Position numbers and translations under genes: made by a program. A DNA stretch of 37,007 nt. Source: Hyphomicrobiales bacterium. Lineage in GTDB: Bacteria; Pseudomonadota; Alphaproteobacteria; Rhizobiales; Methyloligellaceae. The stretch lies in assembly GCA_021775525.1 (NCBI GenBank), contig JAJFHQ010000006.1, positions 1 to 37,007 of the forward strand, written 5' to 3'. Shown here piece after piece: positions 17,427 to 26,000 of the stretch (within the stretch, counting starts at the first letter, position 1; each line of letters opens with the position of its first letter). Below the pieces are notes generated by a model. It was not told the origin of the DNA, did not search any database, and worked only from the letters and a program-made list of their open reading frames with translations.

Positions 17427-17492
17427 GGCGCTTGGCGAACAATGCCAGCATGGGACTCTGAAGCTTGCCAATGACCCAAAGCAGACATTAAC
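17427..17492. repeat. Dispersed repeat family, degenerate copy 4
   Basis: In the 216-bp gap between the crp/fnr and iclR genes, GACCCAAAGCAGACATT (near 17473-17489) is the arm typical of the family. It is preceded by GGCGCTTGGCGAA (17427-17439), which recurs with one change at 29838-29850. The left arm is eroded. No gene is evident here. Confidence 0.4.
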
Positions 17493-17563
17493 CAACCCGG
17501 AGCCCGTTTCAGCCAATCAGTTGGTCACTGCGGGTTGGCTGAGATTTCAACATGCATGCCCGG

Positions 17564-18385
17564 TTAGTCGGTTAGTTTTGATGTCTCTCCGATCGCCCAG
17601 ATCTCGGCAATTTGCTTTGCTTTTTCTTGCAGGATCGGGAGATAGGTGATTGCAGTCTCAAGATTCATCCGGGGTGACGGCGCGTGTACGGCCAAGGCCG
17701 CGACCACTTTTTTCTGATTGTTCTTTATCGCCACAGCCATCGCGGTCAGGCCGCGTTCAAATTCCTGATTGTTGAAAGAAAAACCCTCAGCCCGGATATT
17801 TGAAAATTCTTCCTCCAGGGCGCTGGGGTCCGTTAGTGTCGCTTCGGTGAATTTTCGCAGAGGCCGCGCGTTCAGCAATCTGGTTCTGACATTCTTATGC
17901 TGTTCCGCCACCAGTAACTTGCCAATGGCTGTGCAATGGACGGGGACGCGGCTGCCCACCTGCAACTGCAGGCGTAGTGGCGATGTCCCCTCTACCCGCT
18001 CGATATAGACGATCTCGTCCTGATCCAGGATGCCCACATTGCAGGTCTCGCCGATCTCCTGAACGAGTGAGTTCAGTGCGGCCCTGACAGGCAGCGCCAC
18101 GCTCATGCTGGTGAGTGCGCTTATTGAGAGCTGCATCATAGCCGGCCCAATAGCGTACCGGTCTCTTTCCGGGCTTCTGACAATCAATCCTGCTTCTGTG
18201 AGTTGCTGAAGGATGCGATGCAGGGTTGGCCGCCGCATATCCATAAGTTCTGAAAGCTCCGCCAGTCCAATTGCCCTTGGACTCTTGGCCACACACGCAA
18301 GGACACGCAACGCCTTGTCGAAGGCGGATCCTCGTTCTGTTGGAAGCTGCTCATTCATGCCGGTTGAACCTAGCGAACGGGACAT
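17564..18385 (-). CDS. IclR-family transcriptional regulator (1), next to the TTT operon
   Basis: The 273-residue protein has an N-terminal winged helix (about 20-85, AIGLAELSELMDMRRPTLHRILQQL) and the IclR effector domain, with GETCNVGILDQDEIVYIERVEG and GSRVPVHCTAIGKLL as landmarks. It is divergent from the TctA gene, so it is the likely regulator of the TTT, dehydrogenase and CoA-transferase genes. It is clearly paralogous to the second IclR protein at 28846-29616; both share the effector-domain landmarks. ATG codons at 18385 and 18358 are both possible; neither has a strong Shine-Dalgarno sequence (an AGG lies about 10 nt before 18358). The effector is unknown; TTT context suggests an organic acid or sulfonate. 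Confidence 0.92.
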   Translation of the reverse strand: MSRSLGSTGMNEQLPTERGSAFDKALRVLACVAKSPRAIGLAELSELMDMRRPTLHRILQQLTEAGLIVRSPERDRYAIGPAMMQLSISALTSMSVALPVRAALNSLVQEIGETCNVGILDQDEIVYIERVEGTSPLRLQLQVGSRVPVHCTAIGKLLVAEQHKNVRTRLLNARPLRKFTEATLTDPSALEEEFSNIRAEGFSFNNQEFERGLTAMAVAIKNNQKKVVAALAVHAPSPRMNLETAITYLPILQEKAKQIAEIWAIGETSKLTD

Positions 18386-18391
18386 TTCGTG

Positions 18392-18410
18392 GCTAGAGCA
18401 ATGCTCAAGC
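18392..18410. promoter_or_regulatory. Palindrome upstream of iclR, possible autoregulatory operator
   Basis: GCTAGAGCA-A-TGCTCAAGC pairs 8 of 9 positions between arms around a single central base. It lies just upstream of the iclR start in the divergent iclR/tctA region, where IclR proteins usually bind. The remaining intergenic DNA to 18759 contains a possible sigma-70-like element (TTGAAC at 18475-18480, GATAAT at 18497-18502) and a GGGGG Shine-Dalgarno before tctA; I see no convincing gene in it. Confidence 0.45.
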
Positions 18411-18759
18411 TCCGTGATGCTTTGCGCAGTTCGGTATCATTTTACACTTGACTCGCGTACAAAACTAAGAAAAGTTGAACAAAGTATTCCGTAAACGATA
18501 ATAATATACCAACAATGGATGCCTATCACCCTTGGGAGGGATCAGAAACAGTTATGAGATCACACTCAATTTCCGCCTTAGAAGACGAAAATTTTCGAGC
18601 GGACAGCAGGCAAGAAGCACTTCATCGGATTGGCTCTGCAGCAATTCAACGCTGAAGAAGCAATGGCCGTTCTTACGGCTTAATCAGTGCAGCGGTCCTG
18701 GTCTCGCCGGAGTGACTTCATGATCCGGCTGGCAGATCGTTCTGAAGGGGGAATGTAAA

Positions 18760-20280
18760 ATGGAATTTTTAAATCATTTCGGTGGCGTTTTTGAACCGCT
18801 CGCACTGATGTTATTGATCGGCGGGACCGTTGGCGGGCTCATTCTGGGCGCCACGCCGGGCCTTTCTCCGACCATGGCGGTGGCGCTTCTTATTCCCTTC
18901 ACGTTCCATCTTCAGCCCGTGCATGGGCTCATCCTGCTGGGTGCTGCTTATACATCAACGGTGGCCGGAGGAGCGGTAAGTGCAATCCTGCTCAAAATCC
19001 CGGGTGCGCCGGCAAATATTGCAACGTCTCTGGACGGCCACGAAATGGCAAAGCAGGGGCACGGCGCCCGAGCGCTTCACTTGTCATTCCTGTCGTCAGG
19101 AGTTGGTGGCCTCATTGGTGTTCTTCTGCTGATCTTTCTAACTCCTCTTCTCTCGCAATGGGCGCTCGCATTTGGCCCCTCTCATCTTTTCTGGCTCGCC
19201 ATTGTGGGCGTGACCGTGATTGGTTCGCTGGATTCAAATTCCTTTGTGAAGGGGTTGCTGTCGGGCTGCATCGGATTGTGGCTATCGATGATCGGCTATG
19301 ACGACATCCAGGGTGCTCAAAGGTTTATTTTTCACGACGCCCTGAGTGGCGGGATCAACATTATTCCGGCCCTCATCGGTTTGTTCGCGATTCCGCAAGT
19401 CATTGATATGTTCGGTAAGGGGCGGTTCATAACTGAAATCGAAACGGTCAAGGTGCCGAAACAGCAGTTCATGAACTCCCTGCGCGAACTACGGGGCAAC
19501 GTGCGCGCCCTGACCATTGGGACGACTTTCGGATCCATCATCGGACTGATCCCGGGTGTCGGCGGGCAGATTGCCGGGCTGGTTGCCTATGACCAGACCC
19601 GCAAATTCTCACCAGACCGCGACAAGTTCGGCACCGGGCATCCTGAAGGACTGATTGCGGCCGAGTCGGCCAACAACGCGATGGTCGGACCTTCGCTTGT
19701 GCCTCTTCTGACATTGTCAATTCCAGGCAGCCCAACAGCAGCTGTGCTCCTCGGCGGTCTTCTTATTCATGGGATATTTCCCGGAACAGACCTGTTCGAC
19801 AACCACCCTCAAGTTGCGTGGACTTTCATAAATTCGATGCTGATCGGACAGATTCTCATGGTCGCATTTGGCATCTACACGGCGCAATGGGCGGCGCGCA
19901 TTGCGCTGGTGCCGAATTCCCTAATGGCAAGCGCGGTCCTGGTGCTTGCACTGTTTGGCTCCTACTCCATTCAGCAGTCAATGGGCGACGTTTACATCAT
20001 GCTGGCTCTCGGCGTGGGGATGTTCTTCCTCGACCGGTTTGGATTTTCTGCCGCGCCATTGGTACTGGGCCTGATCCTTGGACCGATTGCCGAAGCCAAC
20101 TTTATCCAGGGCACGCAGATTGCGGCAGCACAGGACGGTCCATGGGTGTACTTCCTCACCGGTCCGCTGAACATGCTGCTGATTTTCTTCGCGGTCAGCT
20201 CAATCGCATTCAGTTTCTGGTCAAATTTGATGGCTTCGAAATCCAAGAAGGATGGCTTAGCCGAGGAGGTCACGAAATGA
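18760..20280 (+). CDS. tctA: Tripartite tricarboxylate transporter, large permease TctA
   Basis: A 506-residue, highly hydrophobic protein of the TctA family. It has the conserved GLILGATPGLSPTMAVALL at about 25-43, the second-half repeat GSIIGLIPGVGGQIAGLVAYD, and LSIPGSPTAAVLLGGLLIHG, all diagnostic of the large TTT subunit with about 11-12 membrane helices. With TctB it moves a carboxylate delivered by the periplasmic TctC using an ion gradient. A GGGGG lies 8 nt before the ATG. The 3' end overlaps tctB by 4 nt (ATGA). The nearby catabolic genes suggest the substrate is activated to a CoA thioester and reduced. Typical full length, no defect seen. Confidence 0.96.
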   Translation: MEFLNHFGGVFEPLALMLLIGGTVGGLILGATPGLSPTMAVALLIPFTFHLQPVHGLILLGAAYTSTVAGGAVSAILLKIPGAPANIATSLDGHEMAKQGHGARALHLSFLSSGVGGLIGVLLLIFLTPLLSQWALAFGPSHLFWLAIVGVTVIGSLDSNSFVKGLLSGCIGLWLSMIGYDDIQGAQRFIFHDALSGGINIIPALIGLFAIPQVIDMFGKGRFITEIETVKVPKQQFMNSLRELRGNVRALTIGTTFGSIIGLIPGVGGQIAGLVAYDQTRKFSPDRDKFGTGHPEGLIAAESANNAMVGPSLVPLLTLSIPGSPTAAVLLGGLLIHGIFPGTDLFDNHPQVAWTFINSMLIGQILMVAFGIYTAQWAARIALVPNSLMASAVLVLALFGSYSIQQSMGDVYIMLALGVGMFFLDRFGFSAAPLVLGLILGPIAEANFIQGTQIAAAQDGPWVYFLTGPLNMLLIFFAVSSIAFSFWSNLMASKSKKDGLAEEVTK

Positions 20281-20738
20281 CGGCTTCTCGTTTGCAACAC
20301 ACGGTTATGTCAAGCGCAGTCCTCGCGGTTGCAAGTCTCGTAACCTGGCTCAGCTTCACGGAGGAACCTGCCGCGGCATTTCTATTCCCGCGAATGATCT
20401 CGGTCTTTTTCATTTTGTTCGCGGTTTGGAATTTCATTCGTGCCGTGACCGGTCTGGCGCAAGTCGGTGTTGGCATAACCCCAAAGATGGCGATGACAAT
20501 ATTGCCCGGGCTGGCTGTCGCACTTGTTTATATTTACGTCGCGGCCGACACGCTGGGCTTCTACGCCAGTTCCGCCATGGCATTTCTGGCTGTGTCCACG
20601 CTTTACGATCCAGCACCTCGATCAGATATCCAAAGTTGGCTGAAGCGCATCACGATTACGCTCGGTTTCATGGCGGTGATGTATGCGCTCTTCGCGATTG
20701 TGCTGAAAGTGCAGACGCCGACGGGACTGTTTTTCTAA
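20277..20738 (+). CDS. tctB: Tripartite tricarboxylate transporter, small subunit TctB
   Basis: A 153-residue protein with four hydrophobic segments, the size and layout of TctB. The frame is open far upstream within tctA, but the ATG at 20277 overlaps the tctA stop and has GAGGAGG 7-8 nt before it, so translation is coupled. The conserved FP(R/K)M and a late Gly-Phe-Tyr segment (DTLGFYASSAMAF) are common in TctB proteins, which are otherwise poorly conserved. Its role is to form the membrane complex with TctA; the mechanism is not well defined in the family. Confidence 0.93.
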   Translation: MTASRLQHTVMSSAVLAVASLVTWLSFTEEPAAAFLFPRMISVFFILFAVWNFIRAVTGLAQVGVGITPKMAMTILPGLAVALVYIYVAADTLGFYASSAMAFLAVSTLYDPAPRSDIQSWLKRITITLGFMAVMYALFAIVLKVQTPTGLFF

Positions 20739-20780
20739 TCGGATTTGAACTGCAACAATTTCGTAAAAAGGGAGAGAAAA

Positions 20781-21755
20781 ATGAAAAAACTTGCAAAAGG
20801 ATTTGTGATTGCGGCTACGGCGGTTGCAACAACTTGGGGTGTTTCAGCACTCGCAGGAGATTTTCCAGACCGACCGGTTGGAGTTGCCGTTTCCTACGGT
20901 GCCGGTGGCGCAACCGACTTCCAGGCGCGCATTGTCACGATGGTCGCCGGTAATAAAGACATGCTTGGTCAGCCGGTGTACATCGTCAACAAGCCGGGTG
21001 CCGGTGGCCGCGTGGGTTGGAATTGGTTTGCGACCAAGGCGCCAAAGGACGGATACACAATGTCCGCTTACAATGTGCCTCACTTCATCGCACAATCGAT
21101 CAAGGGTGGTGTGAAATATTCGACGGACAGCTTCGAGCCGATCGCCAACTGGGGTGCTGATCCTGCTGTCGTCCTTGTCGGCAAAGACAGCAAATTCAAC
21201 ACCATCAAAGATCTCGTTGAATTCGCAAAAGCCAATCCTGGAAAATTGACGCTTTCGGGTGCAGGGCTCTTCGTTGGCCACCATATCGCGGCGCTTCAAC
21301 TGCAACAGTCAACCGGCACCAAGATGGCATACATCCCAACCAAAGGCGGTGGAGCAGCCGCAATGAAAGCTGTGATAGCCGGGAATGTACTTGCAGGCAT
21401 CAACAATCTTTCAGACGGGTATCGTGCTGCTAAAGCGGGGAACGTCAAGATTCTCGCAGTGGCTGATCTGGAGCGCAACAAGGAGTTTCTTCCAGACGTT
21501 CCGACTTTGAAGGAATCTGGATACGACGTTGATAATTCCTCCGTCAATTTCCGCGGTCTGATGGTTCCCAAAGGGACGCCTCAAAGTGCGATTGATACGC
21601 TGGCTGCCAAGGTTCCGGCTATGTTCAAGCATGCGCGCGTGGCAAAACGGATGAAAGCAGGCGGCTCACCGATCAAGGTGATGACCCGCGCGGAAGTACA
21701 GGAAATGTGGAAGGCACGTCAGAAGGCGTTGGCCGGTCTGCTGAAAGGCCTGTAG
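20781..21755 (+). CDS. tctC: TTT periplasmic binding protein TctC (Bug family)
   Basis: The 324-residue product has a Sec signal (MKKLAKGFVIAATAVATTWG, likely cut after ALA) and the Bug-type fold, with YGAGGATDFQARIV near 45-60 and a PGAGGRVGWNWFATKAPKDGYT segment corresponding to the carboxylate-binding loop region of the family. It captures an organic anion in the periplasm for TctAB. The frame is open 12 codons further upstream, but AAGGGAGAG precedes the ATG at 20781, which is also where the signal peptide begins. A long hairpin follows immediately after the stop. The ligand is unknown; Bug proteins bind diverse carboxylates, and sulfoacetate-like compounds are possible given the neighbours. 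Confidence 0.94.
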   Translation: MKKLAKGFVIAATAVATTWGVSALAGDFPDRPVGVAVSYGAGGATDFQARIVTMVAGNKDMLGQPVYIVNKPGAGGRVGWNWFATKAPKDGYTMSAYNVPHFIAQSIKGGVKYSTDSFEPIANWGADPAVVLVGKDSKFNTIKDLVEFAKANPGKLTLSGAGLFVGHHIAALQLQQSTGTKMAYIPTKGGGAAAMKAVIAGNVLAGINNLSDGYRAAKAGNVKILAVADLERNKEFLPDVPTLKESGYDVDNSSVNFRGLMVPKGTPQSAIDTLAAKVPAMFKHARVAKRMKAGGSPIKVMTRAEVQEMWKARQKALAGLLKGL

Positions 21756-21761
21756 ACAATT

Positions 21762-21813
21762 TGCAAATCACGGCAGGTTGGCTCTCGGGAGCCCTCCTGC
21801 CACTCAGTTTGCA
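21762..21813 (+). terminator. Long three-part hairpin after tctC (terminator or 3'-end stabiliser)
   Basis: Nested complementary arms TGCAAA/TTTGCA, GGCAGG/CCTGCC and GGCTC/GAGCC enclose a TCGG loop, giving a 17-bp stem broken by small internal loops. It starts 6 nt after the tctC stop. There is no T-run, so it may stabilise the tctABC mRNA or attenuate read-through into the dehydrogenase gene instead of being a classical rho-independent terminator. Confidence 0.6.
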
Positions 21814-21978
21814 GACAAACACCAGCGCTCCAAACATCAAACTTGTATGCCAGCAATGTGTGTGGCTGCTGAGACTGATTTTAAAATTAGAACGGACGGG
21901 AATCTATCAGATGCCGTTGCAAGCGATCGGCATCAGTTAAGATTCATAACTTGATTATCTTCCAGAGGTGCACTCCCC

Positions 21979-23409
21979 ATGGCTTCCCAACCTGCTGTAG
22001 ACTTATCCGTAGAGCTCTTCGTAGAACAAAGTATATCCGAGCTGATCGCGCGCGCGCGCACTGCGATGGACGCCTATGAGAGCCATGATCAAGCCCGGAT
22101 TGATGATGCAGTCACCGCGCTCGCCTGGTCAATTTACAAGCCGAAGCACGCTAAAGAACTGGCCGAGCTGGCAGTGAAAGACACCGGGCTTGGCAATGTC
22201 CCGTCCAAAATTACGAAAAATACCCGGAAAATTTTTGGCACCTTACGCGACCTTTTGAGGGTGAAGTCTACCGGCATCATCGAAGAATTGCCCGAGAAGG
22301 GCCTCGTGAAATACGCCAAACCCGTAGGAGTGGTCGCAGCAGTTTGCCCGTCCACGAACCCGGCTGCGACCCCTGTAAACAAAGCCATGATGGCTCTCAA
22401 GGGTGGCAATGCTGTCATAATTGCACCGTCTCCCGCGGGGCATTCGACCGCTATGCGCACGGTGGAGCATATGCGCTGTGAGCTCAAAAAGAGTGGCCAT
22501 CCTGAAGATCTCGTTCAGGTTCTCCCATCACCTGTCTCCAAGGAATTGACACAGGCCTTGATGGAAAAAGTTGATCTTGTGGTCGTTACCGGATCCCAGA
22601 ACAACGTCAAGCGCGCCTATACGAGTGGAACAGTTGCGATCGGTGTTGGCTCAGGCAATGTCCCTGTGATTATTGATTCCACTGCTGACCTTGATGATGC
22701 ATCTGAAAAGATTTGCGCCTCGAAGATTTTTGACAATTCGACGTCATGTTCGTCGGAGAACTCACTGGTCATTTTGGATGATGTCTATGAAGACGCTATT
22801 GCAGCACTTGTATGGGCAGGTGGTTACCGCGCGTCAGTCGATGAAAAACAGAAGATTGTCGATACCCTGTGGGTGGACGGCCATCTCAATCGGCATGTGA
22901 TTGCAAAAGATGCCGATGTGCTGGCCAAGGTTGCCGGTTTGCCGGAGAAAGCAGCGAACGCCAAATTCCTGATTGTCGAAGATGACGGCGTCGGACATGA
23001 CCATCCTCTGTCGGATGAAAAGCTCTCACTTGTTCTGACTGTGTACAGGGCGCGTGATTTCGCTGATGCAAAGGACAAGGTTCGGCGCATTCTGGAGTTC
23101 AAGGGGATCGGCCATTCTTGCGGTATTCATACAGCAAACATGGATCATACGCGCGAGCTGGCGGAGGAGCTTGATGTGGTGCGTGTCATTGTTAATCAGG
23201 CGCATACCTTCGCCAATGGCGGCAGCTTCGACAATGGTCTGAACTTTACCCTGTCCATGGGGTGCGGGACTTGGGCAGGCAACAGCCTCTCGGAAAACCT
23301 GAACTACCGGAACTTCATCAATATCACGCATCTGGTGAAGACAATCCCCGAGGACAAACCATCGGAGGAGGAACTTTTCGGCGGCTACTGGGAACGCTTC
23401 GGGAGATAA
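21979..23409 (+). CDS. Acylating aldehyde dehydrogenase, sulfoacetaldehyde dehydrogenase (SauS)-like
   Basis: The 476-residue enzyme is an ALDH-fold protein of the CoA-acylating branch. The active-site Cys257 sits in FDNSTSCSSENS, aligning with FDNGMICASEQ of AdhE/EutE-type enzymes, and the N-terminal half has PVGVVAAVCPSTNPAATPVNK. The branch interconverts an acyl-CoA and an aldehyde with NAD(P)H. The FDN-TSCSSEN signature reminds me of SauS, the acylating sulfoacetaldehyde dehydrogenase of sulfoacetate degradation; this is a recollection, not a search. The gene lies 223 nt after tctC and 3 nt before a CoA-transferase gene, which fits activation of an imported acid followed by reduction. GAGG precedes the ATG at 21979. 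Confidence 0.88.
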   Translation: MASQPAVDLSVELFVEQSISELIARARTAMDAYESHDQARIDDAVTALAWSIYKPKHAKELAELAVKDTGLGNVPSKITKNTRKIFGTLRDLLRVKSTGIIEELPEKGLVKYAKPVGVVAAVCPSTNPAATPVNKAMMALKGGNAVIIAPSPAGHSTAMRTVEHMRCELKKSGHPEDLVQVLPSPVSKELTQALMEKVDLVVVTGSQNNVKRAYTSGTVAIGVGSGNVPVIIDSTADLDDASEKICASKIFDNSTSCSSENSLVILDDVYEDAIAALVWAGGYRASVDEKQKIVDTLWVDGHLNRHVIAKDADVLAKVAGLPEKAANAKFLIVEDDGVGHDHPLSDEKLSLVLTVYRARDFADAKDKVRRILEFKGIGHSCGIHTANMDHTRELAEELDVVRVIVNQAHTFANGGSFDNGLNFTLSMGCGTWAGNSLSENLNYRNFINITHLVKTIPEDKPSEEELFGGYWERFGR

Positions 23410-23412
23410 GAA

Positions 23413-24555
23413 ATGCTGCCTTTGAAAGACATTCGAGTCATTGAGTTCACCAACATCCTGTCCGGTCCATTCTGCGGAATGCTAATGGCCGATATGGGAG
23501 CCGATGTGATCAAAGTTGAAAAACCAAACGGAGATGACATGCGATATTGGCCGCCAGTTCGAGACGGCTACAGTGAAAATTTCGCATCGGTTAATCGTAA
23601 CAAACGCTCAATTGCGATGGACCTGAAATCAGAAGACGATCTGAAACTGGCCCGTAAGCTCTGTCAGTCTGCACAGGTGGTGGTCGAGAATAACCGTCCG
23701 GGTGTGATGGAGCGGCTGGGCCTCGGCTATGAAGCATTGAAGGAAAAACACCCGTCCCTGATATATTGCTCGATCAATGCGTTTGGGTCGGATGGTCCTT
23801 ATGCACATCGTGGCGGATTTGATCTCGTTATACAGGCAGCAAGCGGCATGATGAGCGTTACTGGAGAAACTGATCCAGTAAAATGCGGGGTTCCGATCAG
23901 TGATGTGGCAACAGGCCTGTATGCCGCCTTTGCCATAGCAGCGGCATTGCGTGAAGTGGAAGTAACAGGACAGGGGACACACATTGATACATCAATGCTG
24001 GGTGCTTCTATGGGTATTGCCGCGTTGCAGATCAGTGAATTCTTTGCCACCGGCACCAACGCTCCGCGCATGGGTTCACGCCATCCCAGAAACGCTCCCT
24101 ATCAGGCGTTCAGAGCTAGCGATGGTTACTTTGTCTTAGCGGCCGGGAACGACAAGCTCTTCAACGATGTCTGCCGCCTGGTGGATCGCCTCGATCTGGC
24201 TGATCTGCCTGAGTATGCAACCACAACATTGCGGGCCAAAAACCAGGCTGTCCTGGCCGAAACACTTGAGGTTGAGTTTGCAAAGAAAACGGCCATGGAC
24301 TGGATCAAGATATTTGGGGATGCAGGCGTGCCGTGCGGGCTCATTAACTCATATGAGCGAGCGCTCTCGCATCCACAGGTTGAGCACAGCGGCTGGGTGC
24401 AGCCTATGACGCTCCCCAACGGTGTTGAAACCAAGACCTTTGGCAGCCCGGTTAGATTCAATCTTGAACCAACACCGGTACGCTCAAACCCACCAGAGCT
24501 GAATGCGGATGGCGATGAAATTCGCGCCGAAATGGCCAAGTCGAAAGCCGTGTAA
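23413..24555 (+). CDS. CaiB/BaiF (class III) CoA-transferase
   Basis: The 380-residue protein shows the class III fold signatures: VIEFTNILSGPFCGMLMADMGADVIKVE at the N-terminus, NRNKRSIAMDL, VVVENNRPGVMERLGLGYE, and catalytic Asp164 (SDVATGLYA), which corresponds to Asp169 of formyl-CoA transferase. Such enzymes move CoA between carboxylates through a glutamyl- or aspartyl-CoA type intermediate. Only 3 nt separate it from the dehydrogenase, so both are co-translated. Together they would turn an imported acid into its CoA thioester and then an aldehyde, or the reverse. Full length, no lesion. The convergent amidase begins after 140 bp. Confidence 0.94.
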   Translation: MLPLKDIRVIEFTNILSGPFCGMLMADMGADVIKVEKPNGDDMRYWPPVRDGYSENFASVNRNKRSIAMDLKSEDDLKLARKLCQSAQVVVENNRPGVMERLGLGYEALKEKHPSLIYCSINAFGSDGPYAHRGGFDLVIQAASGMMSVTGETDPVKCGVPISDVATGLYAAFAIAAALREVEVTGQGTHIDTSMLGASMGIAALQISEFFATGTNAPRMGSRHPRNAPYQAFRASDGYFVLAAGNDKLFNDVCRLVDRLDLADLPEYATTTLRAKNQAVLAETLEVEFAKKTAMDWIKIFGDAGVPCGLINSYERALSHPQVEHSGWVQPMTLPNGVETKTFGSPVRFNLEPTPVRSNPPELNADGDEIRAEMAKSKAV

Positions 24556-24618
24556 GTTTAAGAACGCAAAATTTACATGCCTAGGATGGTTAGGCGGACA
24601 TAAAACCTGGTCGCGCTC

Positions 24619-24648
24619 AATGTCTGCTTATGACCCAAAGTGGACATT
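24619..24648. repeat. Dispersed palindrome family, copy 5
   Basis: AATGTCTGCTT - ATGACCC - AAAGTGGACATT, arms matching except for two positions. It lies between two convergent catabolic modules (gap 24556-24695), where it could act as a bidirectional terminator-like stem. A half-site (GGCGGACATAAAA) sits just upstream. Confidence 0.6.
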
Positions 24649-24695
24649 CCTGGGAGACGACGTTTTAACACTCAGCCCTCGCAGAGCTAGGCTCC

Positions 24696-26000
24696 CTAAG
24701 ACTTATAGTCGTTCTGGGGAAGGTCTTTGCTGAGCCGTTCAGCCACCAAGAGCACCAGATCATCATTTCCTCGCGCGCCCACAAGTTGAACGCCGATGGG
24801 CAAACCGCCTGGCATGCCGCAAGGAACGGTGATTGCGGGCATCCCGACCAGCGTCCAGAGCAATTGAGGTGCGCGAGACCCAGTTCCTTGCGTGAGGAGA
24901 GGGGCAACGTCAATAGTTGAAGCTGTTAGGATTACACCTTCAGAGCCAACCATGTCTTCAAGGCGCTCGGACAACACGGAGGCCCCTTCGCGTGCTTGCC
25001 GGTATTCGTCTTCACTGATCCCGCGCCCCCGATCAATCATTGTGCGAACGCGCCGGCTCATTTGTTCACCGGCCTGGTCACGGTCGCTACCATGATGACG
25101 GGCCATGTCGTGGCACAGTATCGTTTTCAGAGTTGTTTCCGCGTCTGCAATTTGAGTAGCCAATGTCAGATTCGTAACCTCGCATCCGTGAGACTTGAAA
25201 ACATCGGCAGCAAGATCAATCGCGGCAAGGGCGGTTGGCGAAAACGTTTCTTCACCGACATCTCTCAGCACATGGATTTTTCCAGGTCCATTCTCCTGGC
25301 CTTTGCCAGCAGCACCGGCGCCGGGTGTGTGGCACAAGACAGAATAGATGCTGCGTAAATCCCCGAACTTGGATGCAAGGATACCCACATGGTCGAGCGG
25401 CTCAGACAACGCCATGGCGCCGGTATCATCGATAAATCCCCAGCTGGGTTTAAATCCGAAGATACCGCAATAGGCGGCGGGCCGTATGATTGAGCCGATG
25501 GTCTGAGATCCAAGTGCAACCGGAACCATCCCGGCGCCAACCGCCGCGGCAGGGCCGCTTGAGGAGGCGCCGGGGGTCCGGGAAGAATCCCACGGGTTTG
25601 TTGTTGGGCCAGCCTTGGCCAGGGCATATTCGGTGGATACCGTTGTCCCCATGATGACGGCCCCGGCCTTTCGCAGGGCGGCGACGACCCACGCATCGCT
25701 CGTTGGCACGCGGTTGGCATGAATCGGGGTGCCCCACGCACAATTAAGCCCCTTAACATCGAACACTTCCTTGATGGCGACGGGCATTCCATGCAGTGGA
25801 CCACGTTCCTCAAGTCTCAGGGCATCAAGCGCATGGGCCTGGGCAAGCGCGCCTTCAGGATCGAATTGAACGAATGCGCGGATCTTCGGCTCCCGTTCCT
25901 CAATGCGGTGAATGCTCTCGCGTACCGTCTCTTCGGCGGAGCGTTCGCTGCCGTTTGGAAGCGCCGGTACAGATGTTTTTTTCCGGGTTGCGCTAGTCAC
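24696..26000 (-). CDS. Amidase-signature family amidohydrolase
   Basis: The 434-residue enzyme has the amidase-signature Ser-cisSer-Lys triad: Lys77 (VAIKEVFD), cis-Ser147 (PGASSSGP) and nucleophile Ser170 (SQTIGSIIRPA). The usual DTGGS segment reads QTIGS, a deviation that may affect specificity. It hydrolyses an amide to a carboxylate and ammonia or amine in the cytoplasm. The frame stays open upstream to 26105, inside the ATPase gene, but the GTG at 26000 overlaps the ATPase stop and follows an AAGG, so I take it as start with translational coupling. Being last in the ABC operon, it likely processes the imported compound. Substrate unknown. Confidence 0.93.
   Translation of the reverse strand: MTSATRKKTSVPALPNGSERSAEETVRESIHRIEEREPKIRAFVQFDPEGALAQAHALDALRLEERGPLHGMPVAIKEVFDVKGLNCAWGTPIHANRVPTSDAWVVAALRKAGAVIMGTTVSTEYALAKAGPTTNPWDSSRTPGASSSGPAAAVGAGMVPVALGSQTIGSIIRPAAYCGIFGFKPSWGFIDDTGAMALSEPLDHVGILASKFGDLRSIYSVLCHTPGAGAAGKGQENGPGKIHVLRDVGEETFSPTALAAIDLAADVFKSHGCEVTNLTLATQIADAETTLKTILCHDMARHHGSDRDQAGEQMSRRVRTMIDRGRGISEDEYRQAREGASVLSERLEDMVGSEGVILTASTIDVAPLLTQGTGSRAPQLLWTLVGMPAITVPCGMPGGLPIGVQLVGARGNDDLVLLVAERLSKDLPQNDYKS

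Noticed and set aside
18556..18657. Small ORF of about 33 codons in the leader of tctA, possible leader peptide or gene remnant
   Set aside because: The GGAGGG is too far from the ATG and no homology or attenuator structure is visible; cannot be supported.
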